Source: Kumtagia yinganensis
GTDB taxonomy: Bacteria > Pseudomonadota > Alphaproteobacteria > Rhizobiales > Rhizobiaceae
Reading direction: 5' to 3'
Assembly (NCBI RefSeq): GCF_040081985.1
Contig: NZ_JBEBMH010000013.1
Span: 62,001 to 126,000 of the forward strand
Length of the DNA: 64,000 nucleotides
Both the position numbers and the translations under genes were made by a program. The notes beneath the pieces are model-generated. The model was not told where the DNA came from and made no database searches. It saw only the letters and a list, made by a program, of their open reading frames with translations. Shown piece after piece: positions 1 to 8,552 of this stretch (within the stretch, counting starts at the first letter, position 1; each line of letters begins with the position of its first letter).

Positions 1-626
1 ATTCCTGGCTCGACCATTTTCTTCGCATGGCGACGGTCTCCTGTATGGCGCTTGCATCATTCTGGATTGCGATCCAGCTTCAGCTTATGTTCTCGATGAG
101 CTTTAGCTGGCTTCCGCTATCGGGCAGGACTGATGGTTTCGCACCGACTGCGCTGACAGGATTCATGGTGGTCGACGCGCTCATCCGGGGCGATGGCGGA
201 TCGGTTCTCTCGGCATTGGAACACCTCGTTCTACCGGCACTGACCCTGGCCCTGCCCGCCGCGGCTACCGTTCAGCGATTCACCCGCAACAGCGTGATAA
301 ACGTCATCGCATCGCCGTCGGTCACCTACCAGTCGGCGATGGGGCTGCCGCGCCGCGTGATCGTCTGGAAATATGTGTTGCGCATGGCGCTGGCCGCGAC
401 GGTAACGCAGCTTGGGCTGATTTTCGGCATTCTGCTGACGGGAGCGCTGGTCGTGGAAACCGTCTTCGACTGGCCGGGGCTCGGCGGCTACGCCGTGCGG
501 TCAATCATGTATTCCGACTATAACGCGGTCATGGGCCTGACGCTGTGCGTTGGCGCCTTATTCGCCGTTCTCAACCTCTTGGTCGATATTCTGCAGGCGG
601 CCATCGATCCGCGCGGTGCGGCATGA
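1..626 (+). CDS. Peptide ABC transporter permease (DppB type), 5' end outside window
   Basis: This is the C-terminal two thirds of an inner-membrane permease for di/oligopeptide or related solutes. The frame is open to the left edge, so the start lies upstream. The visible protein has hydrophobic segments and the binding-protein-dependent permease loop around the GLPRRVIVWKYVLR segment, which contacts the ATPases. It ends with a further membrane helix. Its stop overlaps the start of the next permease by 4 bp (ATGA), so the four transporter genes are one operon. A substrate-binding protein gene is expected upstream but is not in view. The substrate cannot be told from the sequence: dipeptide, nickel and glutathione importers share this architecture. 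Confidence 0.9.
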   Translation, partial: SWLDHFLRMATVSCMALASFWIAIQLQLMFSMSFSWLPLSGRTDGFAPTALTGFMVVDALIRGDGGSVLSALEHLVLPALTLALPAAATVQRFTRNSVINVIASPSVTYQSAMGLPRRVIVWKYVLRMALAATVTQLGLIFGILLTGALVVETVFDWPGLGGYAVRSIMYSDYNAVMGLTLCVGALFAVLNLLVDILQAAIDPRGAA

Positions 627-1459
627 GCCGTTTCGTCCCGCGCATCGCCGGCAATCGAATGGCCCTGATCGGCCTTGGCCTGCTTGCCCTCATCGTCCTG
701 TTAGCGCTTCTGGCACCCTTGATTGTCGCCGATCCCGCACAGTTCGACGTTGCCCGGCGCCTGATGCCCCCCTCCTCCGCCGCGCCGTTCGGCACCGATC
801 GCATGGGGGGCGACATCTTCTCGAGCGTCGTCTTCGGCGCGCGGGTGACATTGCTCATCGCCACCGCAACCGTGGCCACGGGCATTTTGATCGGCGTGCC
901 GATCGGCCTCGTCGCGGGGTATTTTCACAACTGGATCAGCGACGCCCTGATGCGGGTAAGCGACATAGCCTTGGCCGTGCCTCAGATCGTCCTCGCGATC
1001 GCCATTACACAAACACTTGGTCCGTCAGTCAAAAGCGTCGTCGTGGCGCTCTCGCTCACCTATTGGCCGTTCTGGACTAGACTCGTTTACGCGGAAACCC
1101 GGTCGATGCGAAACGAGATATACATCGAATCCGCGGTGGCCCTCGGCGCATCGCCCTGGCGCATCATGATCCTGCATATTCTGCCGGCCATTGCCTCGTC
1201 CATCGTGGTGCGGTCCTCGATCGGCGTGGGTGGGACGATCCTTGCCGCCGCAACGCTTGGGTTCCTGGGGCTCGGCGCACCACCGCCCACGCCGGAATGG
1301 GGCCGCATAATCGCGGAGAGCCGCGACTATCTGCCGGAGGCCTGGTGGTATCCCCTCGCACCCGGCATGGCGATCTTCCTGACCGTTCTCGGCTGCTATC
1401 TGTTCGGCGACGGGCTGCGGGATGCCCTAGATCCACGCACCAGTACCGCAAGACGATGA
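623..1459 (+). CDS. Peptide ABC transporter permease (DppC type)
   Basis: A 278-residue second permease of the dipeptide/oligopeptide import family. The start at 623 (protein MSRFVPRIAGNRMALIG) overlaps the upstream stop by 4 bp. Longer upstream starts would run deep into the previous gene. The N-terminal OppC-like helix is followed by the motif FGTDRMGGDIFSSVVFGAR, typical of this family, and then by the EAA-type loop (ALGASPWRIMILHILPAI) that docks with the ATPase. Together with the partial permease it should form the membrane channel. The 3' end overlaps the first ATPase gene by 4 bp, implying translational coupling. Confidence 0.93.
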   Translation: MSRFVPRIAGNRMALIGLGLLALIVLLALLAPLIVADPAQFDVARRLMPPSSAAPFGTDRMGGDIFSSVVFGARVTLLIATATVATGILIGVPIGLVAGYFHNWISDALMRVSDIALAVPQIVLAIAITQTLGPSVKSVVVALSLTYWPFWTRLVYAETRSMRNEIYIESAVALGASPWRIMILHILPAIASSIVVRSSIGVGGTILAAATLGFLGLGAPPPTPEWGRIIAESRDYLPEAWWYPLAPGMAIFLTVLGCYLFGDGLRDALDPRTSTARR

Positions 1460-2460
1460 CGCCGGTCCTCGACATAAGCGACCTTGCCGTCAGTTTTCGG
1501 ACCAGCCAGGGGCCAAGCCGCGTGCTGGACCATGTCAATCTTTCAATCGAGCCCGGAGAGATCGTAGGACTCGTCGGCGAATCCGGCTGCGGCAAGACAA
1601 CGCTGGCACGCGCGATCCTGGGAACGCTCGCGGAACGCGAGGCAGTGATCGGCAGCGGCCACATCCGCATAGACGGGATCGACATGCTGCGGGGCGGCGA
1701 AGCAGCCCAGCGCGCGCGGGGCCGAACCGTCACCGTCGTGCCGCAAGACAGCTATCTCAGCTTCAATCCGTTGTTCCGCGTCGGCACGCAGATTGCCGAC
1801 CTTATGCGGTGGACAGCGCCAATCCACGAAGGCGGCCGCTTCCGGGGCTCGCGGCGCCTCAACGAGGAGAAGGCCCTGGCGATGCTCGCGGCTGTGCAGT
1901 TGCCGCAACCCCGCAAGATCTTGGCCAAATACCCTCACCAACTCTCCGGCGGGCAGCGCCAGCGCGTGATGATCGCAATGGCGCTTCTGCCGCAGCCGCG
2001 GATTATCATCGCCGACGAGCCTACCAGCGCGCTCGATGCGACCGTACAGGCACAGATATTGGGATTGTTGCGCCGTGTGGCGGTCGAACAAGGCGTCGCC
2101 ATCCTTTTTGCGACCCACAACCTCGGAGCGGCCTGGGAAATCTGCGACCGGATCATGGTCATGTATGCCGGCCAAATCGTCGAGGCGGCGCCGCGCAACG
2201 CCTTTTTTTCCAACCCGCGTCATCCGTATTCGCGAGGCCTTCTCGCCAGCCTGCCGGAATTCGGCCGCGACCTTGCGGGCATACCGGGCGAGGTGCCCGA
2301 CCCTTTGTTGCCCGCACCCGGATGCTCGTTCGGCCCCCGCTGTTCCCGCGCCTCGGATATCTGCCGGAATGCCCGGCCGGCGTTTCGGGAGGACGATCCG
2401 GGGCACCTGGTTGCCTGCCATCACCCCTGGACCGCCGAACACCCTTTCGCCTATCTCTAG
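1456..2460 (+). CDS. Peptide ABC transporter ATP-binding protein (DppD type)
   Basis: A 334-residue cytoplasmic ATPase that powers the importer. It has Walker A GESGCGKTT (about residues 42-50), signature SGGQRQRVMIA, Walker B IIIADEPTSALD and the switch histidine in FATHN. The C-terminal oligopeptide-transport extension carries Cys residues (GCSFGPRCSRASDIC and a later Cys) typical of OppD/DppD proteins. The ATG at 1456 overlaps the permease stop (ATGA); starts further upstream would add unrelated residues from another frame. It pairs with the next gene as the two-ATPase module of this importer class. Confidence 0.93.
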   Translation: MTPVLDISDLAVSFRTSQGPSRVLDHVNLSIEPGEIVGLVGESGCGKTTLARAILGTLAEREAVIGSGHIRIDGIDMLRGGEAAQRARGRTVTVVPQDSYLSFNPLFRVGTQIADLMRWTAPIHEGGRFRGSRRLNEEKALAMLAAVQLPQPRKILAKYPHQLSGGQRQRVMIAMALLPQPRIIIADEPTSALDATVQAQILGLLRRVAVEQGVAILFATHNLGAAWEICDRIMVMYAGQIVEAAPRNAFFSNPRHPYSRGLLASLPEFGRDLAGIPGEVPDPLLPAPGCSFGPRCSRASDICRNARPAFREDDPGHLVACHHPWTAEHPFAYL

Positions 2461-2463
2461 GGC

Positions 2464-3432
2464 TTGCAACTGCTCAGGGTCGACAATCTTGCCTGCCATT
2501 ACCCGATCAGCGGCCTGCTGGGTCGCCGGACTGGGATTGTGCGCGCCCTCGATCGCGTCTCGTTCAGCGTGGCTGAAGGTGAGGTGCTTGGCATCGTCGG
2601 AGAATCGGGTTGCGGGAAATCGACGCTCGGCAAGACGATTGCCGGCATCCGCGACCCAACGGGAGGCTCCATCAGCTTCAACGGCGAGCAGATCGCATCG
2701 CCGGGCCAGCAACGGCCGAAGGGCGTGCGCGCGCGGCTGCAATATGTCTATCAGGACCCAGGCGCGTCACTCGATCCACGCTGGACCCTGCGGCGCTCGC
2801 TGCATGAACCGCTGGTCATCCACACCAACTGGTCTCGCGAACAACGCGCCGCGAAAGTGGACGAAATTGCCACGGCAATGGGCCTGCCGGCGGCTCTCCT
2901 CGACCGATATCCGCATGAGATCAGCGGCGGCCAGCAGCGGCGCGTCGGGCTTGCACGCATCCTCGTGCTGGCCCCGCAGATCGTTATCCTCGACGAACCG
3001 ACATCCGGGCTCGACGTATCCTTGCAGGCGACCGTACTGGCGCTGCTGCGCGATCTGAGACGTGGATTCAATCTCACATATCTTCTGATCAGCCACGATA
3101 TCGCGGTCGTAAGCTCGATGTGTGATCAAGTCGCGGTCATGTATCTCGGCCGCATCGTCGAGATCGGGCCGACAAACCAAGTTCTCGCCCGCCCACGGCA
3201 CCCGTACACCCGGTCCTTGCTGGCCGCATCGCCGCGAATCGGCGGACCACGGTTTACCGACAGCCTGTTGCAGCCGGATGAGGTCGCGGAACCGACCGAG
3301 ATCGAATCAGGCTGCCGGTTCAGATCGCGCTGTCCCATCTCGATAGCGGCCTGCGCGACGATCGACCCGCAGCTCGTTGTCGAGGACGGGCATGGCGCCG
3401 CCTGTCTGCGTTGGAGCGATCAGCCGGCCTGA
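2464..3432 (+). CDS. Peptide ABC transporter ATP-binding protein (DppF type)
   Basis: The second ATPase of the importer, 322 residues. It has Walker A GESGCGKST, signature SGGQQRRVGLAR, Walker B IVILDEPTSGLD and the switch His in LISHDIAVV. The C-terminal Cys-containing oligopeptide tail (GCRFRSRCPISIAAC) is present. The best start is a TTG three bases after the previous stop. No ATG lies near the family N-terminus (QLLRVDNLACHYPI), so a rare start with coupled translation is inferred. This is the last gene of the operon, with about 160 bp before the next gene. Confidence 0.9.
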   Translation: MQLLRVDNLACHYPISGLLGRRTGIVRALDRVSFSVAEGEVLGIVGESGCGKSTLGKTIAGIRDPTGGSISFNGEQIASPGQQRPKGVRARLQYVYQDPGASLDPRWTLRRSLHEPLVIHTNWSREQRAAKVDEIATAMGLPAALLDRYPHEISGGQQRRVGLARILVLAPQIVILDEPTSGLDVSLQATVLALLRDLRRGFNLTYLLISHDIAVVSSMCDQVAVMYLGRIVEIGPTNQVLARPRHPYTRSLLAASPRIGGPRFTDSLLQPDEVAEPTEIESGCRFRSRCPISIAACATIDPQLVVEDGHGAACLRWSDQPA

Positions 3433-3591
3433 CCGCGCTTGCCCGCCGGATAGATCGTTTACCCGATTTTACCATTCCTAACCCCACCGAGGCCGGGAGC
3501 AGCCTAAGAATTCACTGCCCTTTCCTCGACGAACCGCAGCGGAGAAGGTCTTGGATCCGATAGAGGTCAACTGAGACGCTTTGGAGACAGC

Positions 3592-4353
3592 ATGATGAAA
3601 CGCGCAGTCACGGGTTTGCTTGCCGCCATGATCGCCACCGCCTCCGCTGTCAGCGCCTCTGCTGCCGAGAAAGCGGTTTCGATCGTGCTCGTCCACGGCG
3701 CCTTCGTCGATGCCTCCGGCTGGCAGGCGGTCTACGACATTCTGTCGGCGGACGGATACGAGGTGCTTGCCGTCCAGAACCCGACCGTCACCTTGCAGGG
3801 TGACGTTGAGGCCACCCGGCAAGTCATCGCCAGAGCCAGCAAGCCGGTGGTGCTGGTCGGCCATTCCTATGGCGGCGCGGTTATCACCGAGGCCGGCGGC
3901 ATGCCGAAGGTGGAGAGCCTGGTCTACCTCGCCGCATTCGCGCCCGAGGCCGGAGAGTCGGTGTTCGACATCGCCACGGCGCCAACCCCCGGCGAAGACA
4001 AGGCGCCGCTGCTGCCGCCATCCGACGGCTTCCTGCTGGTGGACCAGGAAAAGTTCCCCACCGCCTTCGCAGCCGATGTGGATGGCGCGAAGACCCGGTT
4101 CATGGCGGACGCGCAGGTGCCGTGGGGGCTCGGCGCCGTACAGGCCAAGATCACCGCTCCCGCCTGGAAGGACAAGCCGACATATTTCATGGTGACGACG
4201 AGGGATCACATGGTCCCGCCTAGTCAGCAGCGCGCAATGGCGAAGCGCGCCGGGGCAAAGGTCGCGGAGATCGATAGCAGTCACGCGGTGATGCTCTCGC
4301 ATCCACGCGACGTGGCCGCCTTCATCGCCAGCGCGGCAGGTAATTCGAACTGA
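3592..4353 (+). CDS. Exported alpha/beta hydrolase
   Basis: A 253-residue alpha/beta-hydrolase-fold protein with a clear Sec signal peptide (charged MMKR, hydrophobic core, Ala-rich cut near residue 25), so it probably acts in the periplasm. Visible elements are the oxyanion-hole strand LVHGAF (residues 33-38), the nucleophile elbow GHSYGG with Ser92, and a late catalytic His in SSHAVMLSHP. It resembles the salicylate-esterase/EstC-like branch of small hydrolases; the substrate is unknown. A GGAGA Shine-Dalgarno precedes the start. The gene stands alone, with about 160 bp before it and 190 bp after. Confidence 0.85.
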   Translation: MMKRAVTGLLAAMIATASAVSASAAEKAVSIVLVHGAFVDASGWQAVYDILSADGYEVLAVQNPTVTLQGDVEATRQVIARASKPVVLVGHSYGGAVITEAGGMPKVESLVYLAAFAPEAGESVFDIATAPTPGEDKAPLLPPSDGFLLVDQEKFPTAFAADVDGAKTRFMADAQVPWGLGAVQAKITAPAWKDKPTYFMVTTRDHMVPPSQQRAMAKRAGAKVAEIDSSHAVMLSHPRDVAAFIASAAGNSN

Positions 4354-4540
4354 CGGAAGCAGTGGCGGCACATCGCGCCGGCCGTTTAGGGACCGGCGTG
4401 ACAGTTCGCAAATTATCGGGAAGGCTCTTGTCCCGGCGCCAATTCCCCGCGCCGTTCCACACCGGAAGCCCATTCCGACAGAACCCGGAACGGAGTATGA
4501 AGAGGTCGATTGCACGTCTGAACCGAACCGCCCGGCCATA

Positions 4541-6220
4541 ATGGGAAACATGGCGAACCTCCCCCGTCACGCCCGCTACGATCAGATGTTCCCGGTTCTG
4601 GAGCCGCGCGACATCGAGCGACTGATGCGTTTCGGCACGAACGTGACGTATGACGCCGGCACGCGGCTGGTAACGACCGGCGGACTGGCGCCCGGTTTCG
4701 TCCTCCTCCTTTCCGGCGAGATAGAAGTCAGCCAGCGGACGGCCCTCGGCCAGCGCCAGGCGATCGTGACCTATGGAGCGGGCCAGTTCACGGGTGAATT
4801 GGCTCAGCTGTCGGATCGCCCGTCGCTGGTCGATGTGGACGTGATCCAGGATACTAGCGCGTTCTTGATTGCGCCCGACCGTCTGCGCGATGTGCTTGTA
4901 CAGGAAGCCGCACTGGGCGAACGCATCATGCGCGCGCTCATCCTGCGACGGACGAATCTGCTGGAGCTGTCAGCCGGCGGACCGGTCATTCTCGGACGGT
5001 CGGACAGCGCGGACGTCCTGCGCTTGCAGGGTTTCCTGCGCCGAAGCGTGCAGCCTCATCGTGTCCTCGACCTCAATCGCGATCCCGACGCCGCCGCCTT
5101 GGTCGAGCGTTTCCATATCGACGTCCATCATCTGCCGATCGTGCTATGCCCGAGCGGCAAGATCCTGCGAAATCCCGGCGAGAATGAACTCGCCCGCTGC
5201 CTCGGCCTCGTCCGGCGCACGGACGACAACAAACTTTACGACGTGGCGATCGTCGGCTCCGGGCCCGCCGGGCTCGCTGCGGCGGTTTATGCCGCGTCCG
5301 AAGGCCTGTCGACCATAGTTCTCGATTGCCGTGCTTTCGGCGGCCAGGCAGGTGCGTCGTCACGAATCGAGAATTATCTCGGCTTCCCGACCGGCATCTC
5401 AGGCCTGGCGCTGATGGCCCGAGCCTATAATCAGGCGCAGAAGTTCGGCGTCGAAATGGCCATTCCGGACGAAGTACGTTGCCTCGGTCTGGAGCAAGAC
5501 GGCGCAAGCCCCACCTTTCGGCTCGAAGTCGGCGACGGCAACAGGGTGAGGGCTCAAACCGTGGTCATCGCGAGCGGCGCAAGATACCGGAGGCTCAATC
5601 TCGCCAACATCGCCCAGTTCGAGGGTGCGTCGGTACATTATTGGGCTTCGCCTATCGAGGCACGTTTGTGCGAAGGCAAGGAGGTCGCGCTTGTCGGGGC
5701 CGGAAACTCCGCCGGTCAGGCGGCCGTCTATCTGGCAAGCCAGGTGGCCAAGGTCTGGCTGCTCGTTCGAGGCGCCTGTCTTGCGAGTTCAATGTCGAGC
5801 TATCTCATCGAGCGCATCCAGGCGCAGCCGAACATCAAGGTGGTGCTGCGCACGGAAGTCACGGAACTTTTGGGTGACGAAGGCCTGACGGACGTCAGTT
5901 GGCGGAATGCCGATACCGGCGAGCAAACGCGGCGACCGATCGGCCACCTTTTCCTGCTCGTCGGGGCCGATCCGAATACGGACTGGCTTGCCGATTGTGG
6001 TGTGGCGGTCGACCCGAAGGGTTTCGTCACGACCGGGGCCAACGGCCGCCATGCTCTGGAGACAAGTCTGCCCGGAACGTTCGCGATCGGGGACGTCCGT
6101 GCCGGATCGATCAAGCGCGTGGCGTCGGCGGTGGGGGAAGGTGCGCAAGTGGTCGCCGCCATTCATGAATACCTGTCTCAGGGGCGAAACCTGCAGGCAT
6201 TGTCAAAGGGAGTTTCCTGA
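4541..6220 (+). CDS. cNMP-binding / thioredoxin-fold / thioredoxin-reductase-like flavoprotein
   Basis: A 559-residue three-part protein. Residues about 15-130 form a cyclic-nucleotide-binding (CRP-like) beta-roll with GELAQLSDRPS in the phosphate-binding-cassette position. Residues about 147-222 look like a thioredoxin/glutaredoxin fold without a CxxC. Residues about 230-555 are a thioredoxin-reductase-like FAD/NAD(P)H domain with GSGPAG (239-244), a second dinucleotide fold GAGNSAGQ (387-394) and the FAD motif TFAIGDVRAG. The redox CxxC of true thioredoxin reductases is missing: the matching stretch reads HYWASPIEARLC. Some electron-transfer reaction is likely, but ordinary thioredoxin reduction is not. 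It overlaps the following zinc-finger gene by 1 bp. An alternative start is the ATG at 4550. Confidence 0.88.
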   Translation: MGNMANLPRHARYDQMFPVLEPRDIERLMRFGTNVTYDAGTRLVTTGGLAPGFVLLLSGEIEVSQRTALGQRQAIVTYGAGQFTGELAQLSDRPSLVDVDVIQDTSAFLIAPDRLRDVLVQEAALGERIMRALILRRTNLLELSAGGPVILGRSDSADVLRLQGFLRRSVQPHRVLDLNRDPDAAALVERFHIDVHHLPIVLCPSGKILRNPGENELARCLGLVRRTDDNKLYDVAIVGSGPAGLAAAVYAASEGLSTIVLDCRAFGGQAGASSRIENYLGFPTGISGLALMARAYNQAQKFGVEMAIPDEVRCLGLEQDGASPTFRLEVGDGNRVRAQTVVIASGARYRRLNLANIAQFEGASVHYWASPIEARLCEGKEVALVGAGNSAGQAAVYLASQVAKVWLLVRGACLASSMSSYLIERIQAQPNIKVVLRTEVTELLGDEGLTDVSWRNADTGEQTRRPIGHLFLLVGADPNTDWLADCGVAVDPKGFVTTGANGRHALETSLPGTFAIGDVRAGSIKRVASAVGEGAQVVAAIHEYLSQGRNLQALSKGVS

Positions 6221-6525
6221 TGGCGTTCGAGTGTAGCCATGCAGAGCACGTCAAGGATGTGACCCCGAGTGCCCTCGGCTGCGAGGAATGCCTCAAGACG
6301 GGGTCATGGTGGGTGCATCTGCGGCTGTGCAGAACCTGCGGCCATGTCGGTTGCTGCGACGACTCCCCCAACCGCCACGCCACGGCTCACTTCCGAACCA
6401 CGGGCCATCCGGTCATAGAAGGCTATGATCCGCCTGAAGGCTGGGGCTGGTGCTACGTCGACGAAATTTTCATCGACCTCGGCGATCGCACCACGCCTCA
6501 GCGGAAACCGATACCAAGGTTCTAG
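6220..6525 (+). CDS. UBP-type zinc finger protein
   Basis: A 101-residue cytoplasmic protein consisting almost entirely of a UBP (ubiquitin-carboxyl-hydrolase-type) zinc finger. All expected ligands are visible: C5, H7, C21, C24, C37, C40, C45, H53, H57 and H63. In eukaryotes this finger binds the free C-terminus of ubiquitin. Bacteria lack ubiquitin, so the ligand here is unknown; a small-protein or peptide C-terminus is a guess. The start is coupled to the flavoprotein by a TGATG overlap, which argues that the two proteins act together. Confidence 0.88.
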   Translation: MAFECSHAEHVKDVTPSALGCEECLKTGSWWVHLRLCRTCGHVGCCDDSPNRHATAHFRTTGHPVIEGYDPPEGWGWCYVDEIFIDLGDRTTPQRKPIPRF

Positions 6526-6758
6526 CAGACAAGAATGAACGTCGGGCCAGGCAAAGGTTGCTCCTTCTGCCGCGCTGCATTTGCGAAGCGCCCGCGACGT
6601 CGCAACGACCCGCGGGAGTTCCATGAGCCCGATCGGACGTCCGCGCGCACATGGCTCGGGGCGCGACAATCTCCTACGTTTTACCTGTTTTAACAAGCTG
6701 CGGAGCGGTTGCGGGATTAGGCTTCGACCTAGTTGTCCAGTGTTCGACAGGAGAAGCC

Positions 6759-7616
6759 ATGTCTGACCATCCCGAAGCCGCCAGTGAGTTGCACGATCCA
6801 GACCGCCGCGCTGTCCTGCGCGCCGCGGGCGGCGTCGCCATTGGCGGAATCGCCGCCGCCCTCGCCACGGGCGCGCCGGCGTTCGCCACCCAGGGGACGA
6901 CCGTCCCAGCCCGCGATCAGAACTCGCTCGGCGCCAGGCTCCAGGGGGTGCAGCATTTTGGCCTGACCGTTCAGAACATGGAGCGTGCCTACGAGTTCTA
7001 CACCGAGGTGCTCGGTGGAACGGAAGTGTTCCGGCATGGCGACTTCCAGGGAGATGCTGTCCAGAACACCCTGCTGGCCGACCAGGAAATCTTCGCCATC
7101 GAGCTTGGCGTCAACCCAGGAACCATCGGCGTGCCGGATCTCAGGGGCGGCGCGCAGCGCCTGGACGTGCGATTTATCCAGTTCGACAATGTCGTGATCG
7201 AGCTTTTGCAATACCGCGACGCCGACCAGCCGATGGGCGGTCCCAAGGCGTTCGCCGAACCGGTGCAACATATGAGCCCGGCCTTCCCGCGCATGATGCA
7301 CATCTGCTTCTATGTGCGCGACGAAGTCGATTTCAACCAGTTCATCACCGATCTCGAGGCCGAATCCGCGCGCCGCGGCATGACCCAGGTGCGGGCGAAC
7401 AGGATCATACGCGTATCGACCGAGGATGAGCGAAAGGCCGCTCCCCAGAGCGCCAACACCAACAAAGTCACGGTCGCTCCATCGGATGGCTGGGAGTTGA
7501 TCTACTGCAAAGGCCCGGAGGGCGAGCAGCTTGAATTCGTCAAGGCGCTGGGTCCGGTGAAAAAGCGGTTCGCCGACGCGCTGGAAGCGCATCAGCGCCT
7601 CGCGTCAGCAAATTGA
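6759..7616 (+). CDS. Tat-exported VOC (glyoxalase/dioxygenase-fold) protein
   Basis: A 285-residue protein with a twin-arginine signal (Arg16-Arg17 in DRRAVLRAAGG, then a hydrophobic Ala/Gly stretch), followed by a VOC domain starting near GVQHFGLTVQNMERAYEFY. His residues and Glu (ELLQY, LEFVKAL) sit at positions used for metal binding in this fold. A folded, metal-loaded enzyme exported by Tat is plausible. The substrate is unknown. The start at 6759 is chosen because an AGGAG ribosome site lies just upstream and the Tat signal begins there. An exported ABM-domain gene follows after 84 bp. Confidence 0.85.
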   Translation: MSDHPEAASELHDPDRRAVLRAAGGVAIGGIAAALATGAPAFATQGTTVPARDQNSLGARLQGVQHFGLTVQNMERAYEFYTEVLGGTEVFRHGDFQGDAVQNTLLADQEIFAIELGVNPGTIGVPDLRGGAQRLDVRFIQFDNVVIELLQYRDADQPMGGPKAFAEPVQHMSPAFPRMMHICFYVRDEVDFNQFITDLEAESARRGMTQVRANRIIRVSTEDERKAAPQSANTNKVTVAPSDGWELIYCKGPEGEQLEFVKALGPVKKRFADALEAHQRLASAN

Positions 7617-7700
7617 TCGATCTTGGTTTCATCCGAGCGAATTGAGCCGGTCGGGCTATCGCCCGCCGATGCTGTCCAAGGCCTCGACAAGGAGAACGGC

Positions 7701-8123
7701 ATGATCAGAACGGTACGCCTGCCGGCCGCCGCCCTTTTGCTGGCGGGATCGCTTACCCACGCGGGAACCACGTTCGCGCAGGGTAGTGGCCCCGGTCAAG
7801 GCTACACACAGATCTCACCAGGGGCGTACTCTATCGTCGCAGAGGTTCGCGCGAAGCCCGGCAAGGAAGCCGAGTTGCGCGCCGTCACTCTTCCCCTGGT
7901 CGATCTCGTCAGAAGCGATCCGAAGAACCTCGTCTATTTCCTGCAGGAAAACCGTGAGGCGCCCGGGCATTTCATCTTCTACGAAATCTTCGCAAACGAA
8001 GCCGATTTCGAAGCCCACAACGCCATGCCCTACGTGAAGGAATGGTTCGCCAAGCTCCTGGAACTGGCCGACGGCGGGGTGAAAGTCATGCGGATGGAGA
8101 TACTCGCCGCACCTGCGGAATAG
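7701..8123 (+). CDS. Exported antibiotic-biosynthesis-monooxygenase (ABM) domain protein
   Basis: A 140-residue protein with a Sec-type signal peptide (RTVRLPAAALLLAGS, cut near residue 25) and an ABM-like ferredoxin fold: VAEVRAKPGKEAELR, then FLQENREAPGHFIFYEIF, then FEAHNAMPYVKEW. Family members include quinol monooxygenases such as YgiN; most are cytoplasmic, so export is unusual. The ATG at 7701 has a GGAG site upstream. It lies downstream of the Tat-exported VOC gene in the same direction and may share its transcript. Function in the periplasm is unknown. Confidence 0.8.
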   Translation: MIRTVRLPAAALLLAGSLTHAGTTFAQGSGPGQGYTQISPGAYSIVAEVRAKPGKEAELRAVTLPLVDLVRSDPKNLVYFLQENREAPGHFIFYEIFANEADFEAHNAMPYVKEWFAKLLELADGGVKVMRMEILAAPAE

Positions 8124-8131
8124 CGCTTCGG

Positions 8132-8530
8132 CGTCGTCGGCGATGTTCGAGTAGGCGCCACAGCGGCGGATGCTGCCGCTCATACGCTCGCGCAGCTCGA
8201 AATTGGTGGACTCCACCGGCGCCGCGAGATCGCTCGTGACGTGGCTCGGGACACGGTTTTTGACCTCTTCGATCACGGCAACGGCCGAGCAGATCTGGCC
8301 GACCGTGCAGTAGCCGCACTGAAAACCTTTCATGCTTCATGAATGCAGCCTGCATCGGATGCATGTTGTCCGGCGTGCCCAATCCCTCGATCGTCGCGAC
8401 ACTGTCGCCGTCGTGCATGGCCGCGAGGCTGAGACAGTCGCAAGCTCGTTTGAGGTGGATGCGTTCGGCGGTTGCTGCCGGGAGACCGACGATCCTCTGT
8501 CGACTTGGCACGCCATGTCCTCTTCGACCG
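8132..8530 (-). pseudogene. Decayed [2Fe-2S] subunit of a xanthine-dehydrogenase-family enzyme (YagT/PaoA-like)
   Basis: Two reading frames on the minus strand together spell a YagT-like iron-sulfur subunit. One frame gives LAAMHDGDSVATIEGLGTP, then NMHPMQAAFMKHE. Near 8330 the match jumps to a second frame: GFQCGYCTVGQICSAVAVI, then IPSHV-like and LRERMSGSIRRCGAYSNI. The first Cys of the expected CRCGAYS cluster motif is Arg here, and the N-terminal [2Fe-2S] plant-type motif is scrambled. The molybdopterin and FAD subunit genes that normally follow are absent. This is a remnant; boundaries are approximate. Confidence 0.75.
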
Positions 8531-8552
8531 GGCCAAGGCTGCGGCTAGCGCA

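Noticed and set aside
1543..2742. 399-codon minus-strand frame across the ABC ATPase genes
   Set aside because: The plus strand encodes two ATPases with every Walker and signature motif; the minus frame has no recognisable domain.
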